Of a DNA stretch of 32,358 nt, positions 27,204-32,358 are shown in pieces. The position numbers and the translations under genes are program-made. Every line of letters starts with the position of its first letter. Position 1 is the first letter of the stretch. Below the pieces are notes generated by a model. The model saw only the letters and a program-made list of their open reading frames with translations, did no database searches and was not told where the DNA came from. Origin of the DNA: Comamonadaceae bacterium (GTDB taxonomy: Bacteria > Pseudomonadota > Gammaproteobacteria > Burkholderiales > Burkholderiaceae); assembly GCA_947484245.1 (NCBI GenBank), contig CANKOT010000015.1, forward strand, positions 1 to 32,358. Direction: 5' to 3'.

Positions 27204-27788
27204 ATGACAGATTTGACAGATGAAATTGCAGCTTCGGCCGCCCAATGGGTCGTCGAGGAGGGCTTGGAATATGGCCCTGCCAAAAAGCGCGCCTTGAAAG
27301 TCTTGGGCCTCCCGCCTCGAACCTCATTGCCCCATAACGATCAAGTTGAAGCCCAGGTTCGGGCATACCTTGAAATTTTTTGTGCTGAAACTCAGCCAAA
27401 AGAATTGCTGGCTTTACGAAGGCATGCATTGGTGTGGATGACCCGCTTAGCAGAATTCCGACCTTATCTGGGAGGCGCTGTGTGGCACGGAACGGCAACG
27501 CGCTTGTCTGACATTTACTTGCAGTTGTTTTGCGATGACACCAAAGCGGCAGAAATTGAGCTGATCAACAAAGGGGTTGATTTTGAAGCTCGCTCGGTCA
27601 GTGGGCTTCAAGGTGAGCTCGTAGAGGCCTTGAGTGTGCACAGCCATTGCGAAGAACTCGGTGAGGAAATTGGCGTGCACTTGCTGATCAATGATTTTGA
27701 TGGGATTCGCGGTGCATTGAAAGCGGACGCACAAGGCCGCTCACCCAGAGGTGACGTGAATGCGCTTAGACGATTAATTGAGGCATGA
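27204..27788 (+). CDS. Conserved-looking protein of unknown function
   Basis: 194 residues from ATG 27204 (MTDLTDEIAA); a GTG at 27189 in the same frame is possible but lies close to the mpl start. No signal peptide or membrane span; a soluble, acidic, mixed alpha/beta protein. The segment at residues 95-112 (HGTATRLSDIYLQLFCDD) loosely resembles the G[ST]xxxxxxSDxDL core of nucleotidyltransferases, but the second position expected to be Asp is Tyr, so this is only a suggestion. Genes like this beside mpl have, as I recall, sometimes carried a Mur-ligase name, yet no Mur-ligase P-loop (GTxGKT) is present. Followed by the TlpA-like gene after 7 bases, so probably co-transcribed. Confidence 0.8.
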   Translation: MTDLTDEIAASAAQWVVEEGLEYGPAKKRALKVLGLPPRTSLPHNDQVEAQVRAYLEIFCAETQPKELLALRRHALVWMTRLAEFRPYLGGAVWHGTATRLSDIYLQLFCDDTKAAEIELINKGVDFEARSVSGLQGELVEALSVHSHCEELGEEIGVHLLINDFDGIRGALKADAQGRSPRGDVNALRRLIEA

Positions 27789-27795
27789 TATCGGC

Positions 27796-28410
27796 ATGAA
27801 GAACGAAGTTAATGAAAATAAAGCATCAGTTGCGGAAGTGACTCAGCCTCATGGCAACGACCGCCTTGACGCTTCGGCCCCATTGATGGGTCGGCGTCAG
27901 TGGGTAATGGCCGGTCTTGGCGTGGCAGCTGGACTGACGGGCGCCGTGGCGGCGTGGCAAAAATTCCAACCGCATGGGGTGATGGACGAAGCCGTGGTCA
28001 ATTTTTGGGCGCAAGAATTTGAAAAACCCGAAGGCGGCACCTTGTCGATGCGTGAGTTGCGTGGCAAGCCTTTGTTGGTTAACTTTTGGGCCACTTGGTG
28101 TCCGCCATGTATTGAAGAACTGCCGCTAATTGACGCCTTCTTTCAAGAAAATAAATCTAAATCTCTTCAAGTTGTCGGTTTGGCAGTTGATCAGCCCAGC
28201 ATGGTCAGACGCTATTTGGGGCAGAAACCATTGAGCTTTTCCGTTGGCCTGGCTGGATTCAATGGCACTGAGTTGGGTAAAACACTTGGCAATGCTCAAA
28301 GTGTTTTGCCCTTTAGCGTCATTTTTGATGCAAAAGGCATGCTTTTAGCGAAAAAAGCAGGCAAATTAGATCAAAAAGATCTTGATGCTTGGCTGAAACG
28401 AGTGATTTAA
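27796..28410 (+). CDS. TlpA-family thiol:disulfide oxidoreductase, membrane-anchored
   Basis: 204 residues from ATG 27796. A polar N-terminal tail leads to GRRQWVMAGLGVAAGL (residues 32-47) and a hydrophobic span to about residue 54; the RRQWVM start is Tat-like, or the segment is a simple anchor. The thioredoxin fold begins near residue 66, with active site W101-C-P-P-C105 in NFWATWCPPCIEELP and the cis-proline at L171-P172. TlpA/ResA proteins are usually periplasmic reductants for cytochrome c maturation or other exported thiols. No partner gene is adjacent, so the substrate is unknown. It follows the 27204 gene by 7 bases. Confidence 0.9.
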   Translation: MKNEVNENKASVAEVTQPHGNDRLDASAPLMGRRQWVMAGLGVAAGLTGAVAAWQKFQPHGVMDEAVVNFWAQEFEKPEGGTLSMRELRGKPLLVNFWATWCPPCIEELPLIDAFFQENKSKSLQVVGLAVDQPSMVRRYLGQKPLSFSVGLAGFNGTELGKTLGNAQSVLPFSVIFDAKGMLLAKKAGKLDQKDLDAWLKRVI

Positions 28411-28447
28411 AGTCCCGCGCAGCCTCATTGGCCCCTTAAAAGCATTT

Positions 28448-28484
28448 CTAAATATGAGAATTGATAGCATTTGTAGCTATTTAG
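28448..28484. repeat. Nested inverted repeats upstream of accB
   Basis: CTAAATA (28448-28454) pairs with TATTTAG (28478-28484), and inside it ATAGC (28464-28468) pairs with GCTAT (28476-28480); the two pairings partly exclude each other. They lie 53 bases before the accB ATG, immediately upstream of a TGTAAAT sequence (28496-28502) that could be a -10. They could form an operator for accBC control, or be the remnant of an intergenic repeat. Confidence 0.4.
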
Positions 28485-28536
28485 ATGTGTTTTTAGTGTA
28501 AATTCAGCCTTTCCGCAGGCAAACACAGGGGGTAAC

Positions 28537-29031
28537 ATGGATTTGCGCAAACTTAAAACCTTGATTGACTTGGTTTCTGACTCGAATGTCACTGAACTAG
28601 AAATCACAGAGGCTGAAGGCAAGGTTCGAATTGTCAAAGGTGCAAGTATTTCTGGCATGCCCATGTCAACCCAGCAGGTGATGGTTCCTGCGTCAGCACC
28701 GCTTGTTGCTGCACCCGCCCTTGCCCCCACGGCAACCGAAATTGCCGATGCCGCCGCTGTCACCGCTGCGGCTGTAGCAGCCGAGGCCTTGGCCGCTGGC
28801 CACACAGTCAAGTCTCCCATGGTGGGCACTTTCTACCGCTCCTCCAGCCCAGGTGCCGCACCATTTGTTCAGGTGGGCGACACCGTGAAAGAAGGCCAAA
28901 CCCTTTGCATCATTGAGGCGATGAAAATTTTGAACGAAATTGAATCCGACAAAGCCGGCACTGTGAAACAAGTGCTGTGTGAAAACGGTCAAGCTGTTGA
29001 ATACGGCCAAGCCCTGTACACCATCGAATAA
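28537..29031 (+). CDS. accB: Biotin carboxyl carrier protein of acetyl-CoA carboxylase, AccB
   Basis: 164-residue carrier that holds the biotin carboxylated by AccC. The N-terminal DLRKLKTLIDLVSDSNVTELEITEAEGKVRIVK is the usual AccB head, followed by an Ala/Pro-rich linker (about 48-88) and the biotinyl domain from about residue 90, with the biotin attachment lysine K130 in EAMKILNEIES. The start ATG 28537 is preceded by CAGGGGGTAAC, a strong ribosome-binding site. It is the first gene of accB-accC-prmA-DUF3426; the A and D carboxyltransferase subunits are not here. Confidence 0.97.
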   Translation: MDLRKLKTLIDLVSDSNVTELEITEAEGKVRIVKGASISGMPMSTQQVMVPASAPLVAAPALAPTATEIADAAAVTAAAVAAEALAAGHTVKSPMVGTFYRSSSPGAAPFVQVGDTVKEGQTLCIIEAMKILNEIESDKAGTVKQVLCENGQAVEYGQALYTIE

Positions 29032-29046
29032 TCAACCGGGCTTCTT

Positions 29047-30396
29047 ATGTTCAAGAAAATTCTGGTTGCGAATCGCGGCGAAATTGCACTGCGAATTCAG
29101 CGTGCATGCCGTGAACTCGGTATCAAAGCGGTCATGGTTTATTCCGAAGCCGATAAAGAGGCTAAATACGTCAAATTGGCTGAAGAAGCTGTTTGCATTG
29201 GACCCGCCGCCTCAAACTTAAGCTATCTCAATATGCCGGCCATTATTTCGGCAGCAGAGGTCACGGACGCCGAAGCCATTCACCCTGGCTACGGATTCTT
29301 AAGTGAAAACGCAGACTTTGCCGAACGGGTCGAAAAAAGCGGTTTCCAATTCATTGGGCCAACACCAGAATCCATTCGCATCATGGGCGACAAGGTGTCG
29401 GCCAAGCAAGCCATGATCAAAGCAGGCGTGCCTTGCGTGCCAGGATCTGAAGGCGAATTGCCCGACGATGCCGTGGTCGTGCGTCGCATTGCCAAAAGCA
29501 TTGGCTATCCCGTCATCATTAAAGCCGCTGGGGGTGGGGGTGGCCGTGGCATGCGTGTGGTCCACACCGAAGCAGCGCTGATCAATGCGGTGCAAATGAC
29601 CAAGGCAGAAGCAGGTGCGGCCTTTGGCAATCCTGCGGTCTACATGGAAAAATACTTACAAAATCCACGGCACATTGAAATTCAAATCTTGGCCGACAAG
29701 CACAGAAATGCTGTTTATTTGGGTGAACGTGATTGCTCCATGCAACGCCGCCACCAAAAAGTCATTGAAGAAGCACCCGCGCCTGGCATTCCCCGCAAGC
29801 TGATCGATAAAATCGGCGAGCGTTGTGTGGCAGCGTGTAAGAAGATTGGCTACCGAGGCGCTGGAACTTTCGAGTTCCTTTACGAAAACGGTGAGTTCTA
29901 TTTCATCGAAATGAACACACGCGTGCAAGTGGAACACCCCGTGACGGAGTGGGTGACGGGCATCGACATTGTGAAAACACAAATCATGGTGGCGGCCGGT
30001 GAAAAGCTTCCTTTTACGCAGCGCCAAATTGAAATTCGTGGCCACGCCATTGAGTGTCGTGTCAATGCGGAAGATCCATTCAAGTTCACACCTTCGCCAG
30101 GCCGCATCACAACTTGGCATGCACCTGGGGGCCCCGGTATTCGGGTTGACTCGCACATCTACAACAATTACTTTGTGCCCCCCAATTACGACTCCATGAT
30201 TGGCAAAATCATTGCCCACGGCGATACGCGTTCGCAAGCCATTGCGCGCATGCAAACTGCGCTGTCAGAAACGGTGCTGGAAGGCATCAGCACCAACATT
30301 CCGCTTCATCGCGAAGTTTTGCGTGACTCCAAATTTGTGGCCGGCGGCACCAACATTCATTACCTCGAAGAGTGGTTGCGTCAACGCAAAAACTAA
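29047..30396 (+). CDS. accC: Biotin carboxylase subunit of acetyl-CoA carboxylase, AccC
   Basis: ATP-grasp enzyme of 449 residues that carboxylates biotin on AccB, the first step of fatty acid synthesis. Motifs: [14 protein letters not shown] at the N-terminus, [16 protein letters not shown], the glycine-rich ATP loop [33 protein letters not shown] and the catalytic [14 protein letters not shown]. Length equals E. coli AccC (449). It lies 15 bases after accB, and no clear Shine-Dalgarno sequence is visible (AACCGGGCTTCTT precedes the ATG). Confidence 0.97.
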   Translation: MFKKILVANRGEIALRIQRACRELGIKAVMVYSEADKEAKYVKLAEEAVCIGPAASNLSYLNMPAIISAAEVTDAEAIHPGYGFLSENADFAERVEKSGFQFIGPTPESIRIMGDKVSAKQAMIKAGVPCVPGSEGELPDDAVVVRRIAKSIGYPVIIKAAGGGGGRGMRVVHTEAALINAVQMTKAEAGAAFGNPAVYMEKYLQNPRHIEIQILADKHRNAVYLGERDCSMQRRHQKVIEEAPAPGIPRKLIDKIGERCVAACKKIGYRGAGTFEFLYENGEFYFIEMNTRVQVEHPVTEWVTGIDIVKTQIMVAAGEKLPFTQRQIEIRGHAIECRVNAEDPFKFTPSPGRITTWHAPGGPGIRVDSHIYNNYFVPPNYDSMIGKIIAHGDTRSQAIARMQTALSETVLEGISTNIPLHREVLRDSKFVAGGTNIHYLEEWLRQRKN

Positions 30397-30399
30397 TCA

Positions 30400-31293
30400 A
30401 TGTTTGAATTGAACTTGATGTGCCCAGAGGTACGCGTTGAAGTTTTGAGCGATGCGCTTGAGGCGCTGGATGCCTTGAGTGTTTCGGTGGAAGATGCAGA
30501 CGCACAAACTGATCTCGAACAGGCCTTGTTTGGTGAGCCAGGCATGCCGCCGCCCAAAGACGGTTGGAACAGGTCCAAAGTTGTTGCTCTTTTTTCCCAA
30601 GAAAATGCTGCCAAAGAAGCCGCTGTTTTGTTGGCGGCACAAGATTTCTTCGAGGGTTGCCAGGTTCTCTCAATCGCAGCCGTCCCCGATCAAGATTGGG
30701 TACGCCTCACACAGTCGCAGTTTGCCCCTGTCGAAATTACCCCTGAGTTTTGGATTGTGCCCACTTGGCACGAGCCCCCCTCCCAGGCTCGCGAGATCAT
30801 TCGACTCGATCCAGGATTGGCGTTTGGCACGGGAACCCACCCCACCACGCGCATGTGTTTGCGCTGGATTGCCACGCACAGTGTCAAGGGTCAGCGCGTT
30901 CTCGACTATGGTTGTGGTTCAGGTATCTTAGCCATTGGCGCTGCCAAATTCGGTGCCCAAGAAATTGACGCCGTTGACATCGATGCGTCAGCCGTCACTT
31001 CTACCGAGCTCAATGCAAAAGCCAATCACGTGAGCTTGAACGCGGGCCTTCCTGAGTTGGCCCGGGGCACTTATCAAACGGTGCTCGCCAATATTCTCGC
31101 AACCCCTTTGAAGGTTCTGGCCCCTTTGCTTAGCAGCCATGTGAGCGCCAATGGTCATTTGGTTTTGGCGGGCATCTTGGCGCGTCAAGAAGAAGAATTA
31201 ATCCAGGCCTACGCACCTTTTCTTACTTTGAAGGTGGTCGATCGCGAAGACGGCTGGATCTTGATGGCCGCCGAGAGAACCATCACACCTTAA
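30400..31293 (+). CDS. prmA: Ribosomal protein L11 methyltransferase PrmA
   Basis: 297-residue SAM-dependent methyltransferase that trimethylates L11. N-terminal substrate-recognition domain; then DPGLAFGTGTHPTTRMCL, motif I VLDYGCGSGILAIGAAKFGA (from about residue 167), VDIDASAVTSTELN, and the catalytic-type motif LANILATPL. Length is near E. coli PrmA (293). It follows accC by 3 bases with no distinct Shine-Dalgarno sequence. prmA behind accC is common in Burkholderiales. Confidence 0.95.
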   Translation: MFELNLMCPEVRVEVLSDALEALDALSVSVEDADAQTDLEQALFGEPGMPPPKDGWNRSKVVALFSQENAAKEAAVLLAAQDFFEGCQVLSIAAVPDQDWVRLTQSQFAPVEITPEFWIVPTWHEPPSQAREIIRLDPGLAFGTGTHPTTRMCLRWIATHSVKGQRVLDYGCGSGILAIGAAKFGAQEIDAVDIDASAVTSTELNAKANHVSLNAGLPELARGTYQTVLANILATPLKVLAPLLSSHVSANGHLVLAGILARQEEELIQAYAPFLTLKVVDREDGWILMAAERTITP

Positions 31294-31299
31294 AGCACC

Positions 31300-31800
31300 A
31301 TGGCCCTTCAAGGTTTGTTGGCCTGGGCAGTGTTTGCACTGATGGGCTTGTTGTTTCAGGCAATCCTTTTTTACAAAGATGCCATGGTCACCTTTGAGCC
31401 TCGTCTGAAGCCAGCGCTGACTGTGATGTGTGACTTTGTGGGCTGCCAAATCTTGCCGCTTCAGATGAATGATGCGGTGTTGATTGATCATGCCTCCGTT
31501 GAATGGGTGATGGAAGACAGCAGAGCCCTGATGGGTGACCCTCAAACTTCTCAACCGCACTGGCGGCTTCAAATGAGTTTGAGAAATTCAAAGAAAATTT
31601 CTGTGGCAACCCCCTGGGTTGAACTTACTTTGACAGATTTTCAAGATCAAGCTTTGATGCGTCGGGTGTTTGACCCTGCAACTTTGGGCGCACCCGCAAC
31701 CTTAAGCCCTGGCGAAACGATAGCGCTTGATTGGGTTCTCAGCTTGAAAGTGAGCGACCCGCCATTTCTCGGTTATCGCTTGCTCACTTTTTATCCCTAA
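31300..31800 (+). CDS. DUF3426-type membrane protein lacking the zinc-ribbon domain
   Basis: 166 residues: an N-terminal membrane span (about 4-25), the sequence FEPRLKPALTVMCDFVGCQILPL, and a C-terminal beta-rich domain (WRLQMSLRNSKKISVATPWVELTLTDFQDQALMRRVFDP) that I recognise as the DUF3426 fold. Related proteins behind prmA in Burkholderiales usually begin with a four-cysteine MJ0042-type zinc ribbon, which is absent here; the short gap after prmA (6 bases) leaves no room for it. Function unknown; the topology suggests a periplasmic domain. It is the last gene of the acc operon before the terminator at 31816. Confidence 0.75.
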   Translation: MALQGLLAWAVFALMGLLFQAILFYKDAMVTFEPRLKPALTVMCDFVGCQILPLQMNDAVLIDHASVEWVMEDSRALMGDPQTSQPHWRLQMSLRNSKKISVATPWVELTLTDFQDQALMRRVFDPATLGAPATLSPGETIALDWVLSLKVSDPPFLGYRLLTFYP

Positions 31801-31815
31801 GCTTCGTCCATGAAA

Positions 31816-31845
31816 AAAGCCCGACGCTTTTCAGCATCGGGCTTT
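31816..31845. terminator. Hairpin terminator between the acc operon and the H1-like gene
   Basis: AAAGCCCGA (31816-31824) pairs with TCGGGCTTT (31837-31845) around a 12-base loop that can itself pair further with one mismatch. On the - strand the stem runs into TTTTTT, giving a good Rho-independent terminator for the H1-like gene. On the + strand the following GCTTTGCTTTCGC is only loosely T-rich, so termination of the acc operon there may be weaker. Confidence 0.85.
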
Positions 31846-31877
31846 GCTTTGCTTTCGCTCAGCGCTTTAACGTTGAA

Positions 31878-32264
31878 TCAAGGCTTCGCGGCCGAAGGAA
31901 ACGGCCATGCAGCTTGAGGGTTCAGTGTCGTATGCGCAGCGGCAGCAGGGGCAGCGGGCGCTTTCGCTGCTTTCTTAGCAGCTTTTTTCGCAGCTTTCTT
32001 AGCGGCTTTTCTAGGAGCTACTTTTTTAGCGGCGGCTTTTTTAGGAGCTGCTTTCTTAGCGGCGGCTCTTTTTGGAGCTGCTTTTTTTGGAGCGGCTTTC
32101 TTTGGGGCTGCCTTCTTTGCTACGGCCTTTTTAGGAGCTGCTTTTTTAGGAGCGGCTTTCTTTGGGGCTGCTTTTTTAGCAGGCGCTTTTCTCACAACGG
32201 CTTTTTTAGGAGCCGATTTTTTAGCTGCGGCTTTTTTGGGTGCCGCTTTTTTTGCAGTTGCCAT
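31878..32264 (-). CDS. Histone H1-like, lysine/alanine/proline-rich nucleoid protein
   Basis: 128 residues from ATG 32264, with a perfect ribosome-binding site (AAGGAG) about 9 bases upstream. Residues 2-100 are almost entirely variations of the pentad/hexad A-A-[PA]-K-K, as in bacterial H1 homologues (Bordetella BpH1, Chlamydia HctB and similar), which bind and compact DNA. It differs from plain repeats in its ending: an Ala-rich hinge, then TTLNPQAAWPFPSAAKP, a non-repetitive tail with aromatic and proline residues. The DNA is internally repetitive (about 31960-32260), so strain-to-strain length variation is likely. The gene runs against the acc operon. Confidence 0.88.
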   Translation of the reverse strand: MATAKKAAPKKAAAKKSAPKKAVVRKAPAKKAAPKKAAPKKAAPKKAVAKKAAPKKAAPKKAAPKRAAAKKAAPKKAAAKKVAPRKAAKKAAKKAAKKAAKAPAAPAAAAHTTLNPQAAWPFPSAAKP

Positions 32265-32310
32265 GATTTTTTTCTCCTTGATCAATTAGAAAAATCAACA
32301 GAGGGAAACA

Positions 32311-32335
32311 CTTTGCGAATGTTGGAGCCGCAAAG
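32311..32335. promoter_or_regulatory. Perfect inverted repeat upstream of the H1-like gene
   Basis: CTTTGCG (32311-32317) and CGCAAAG (32329-32335) form a perfect 7-bp inverted repeat with an 11-base spacer, 46 bases upstream of the H1-like start on its promoter side. No T tract follows on either strand, so it resembles an operator or an mRNA 5' hairpin more than a terminator. A clear -35/-10 could not be placed. Confidence 0.4.
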
Positions 32336-32358
32336 CGATTCAAGGCGCTGAGATTGAA

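Noticed and set aside
29656..30255. 199-codon - strand ORF opposite accC
   Set aside because: Antisense to a fully conserved accC; no family features.
31810..31917. 35-codon + strand ORF resembling a signal peptide (MKKARRFSASGFALLSLSAL...)
   Set aside because: Its first third is the stem of the terminator at 31816-31845 and its end is antisense to the H1-like coding sequence; the hydrophobic look can arise from the reverse complement of these elements. No ribosome-binding site precedes it.
31960..32260. Repetitive DNA considered as a CRISPR array or satellite
   Set aside because: Units are degenerate, without constant repeat/unique spacer alternation, and encode an uninterrupted A-A-P-K-K protein.
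31731..32351. Long + strand ORF rich in Ser/Phe/Arg/Cys across the end of the window
   Set aside because: It is the antisense shadow of the lysine/alanine-rich repeats of the H1-like gene, which has a clean start and ribosome-binding site on the - strand.

Overview
The window is chromosomal core DNA from a betaproteobacterium. The order, sequence style and moderate GC point to Burkholderiales, most likely a Comamonadaceae relative; this rests on gene order and protein motifs, since no search could be run. I see no rRNA, tRNA, insertion sequence, prophage or CRISPR array.

Bases 1-17247 hold the classic division and cell wall (dcw) cluster on the + strand: the 3' end of rsmH, then ftsL, ftsI, murE, murF, mraY, murD, ftsW, murG, murC, ddl, ftsQ, ftsA, ftsZ and lpxC. 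From rsmH to ftsQ neighbouring genes overlap or nearly touch, mostly through a 4-base ATGA or GTGA overlap. Together they make UDP-MurNAc-pentapeptide and lipid II, insert it at the septum, and build the Z ring. lpxC adds the committed step of lipid A synthesis.

Bases 17342-21632 hold a - strand group read in the order RNB exoribonuclease, TonB-like protein, mtgA, ruvC. Divergent from it is rodA (elongation SEDS glycosyltransferase), followed by tldD. Next comes a DAHP synthase gene (aromatic amino acid entry step). It is preceded by a 24-codon Phe/Tyr-rich leader ORF and a terminator/antiterminator pair, which is a classic ribosome-mediated attenuator layout. mpl (murein peptide recycling) lies tail to tail with it on the - strand.

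Divergent from mpl, with only 31 bp between the starts, is a gene of unknown function followed by a TlpA-like thioredoxin. Then comes accB-accC-prmA-DUF3426, with a hairpin terminator behind it. The window closes with a - strand gene for a lysine/alanine-rich histone H1-like protein.

The two signals I find most worth following are the attenuator in front of the DAHP synthase and a recurrent start-site layout. In the latter, a -10-like hexamer (nACAAT or TAAAAT) sits 6-7 bases before the ATG of lpxC, ruvC, rnb, tldD, mpl and the unknown gene, and slightly further before the attenuator peptide. This suggests widespread leaderless transcripts. No clearly new multi-gene system is visible; most of the window is ordinary core genome.
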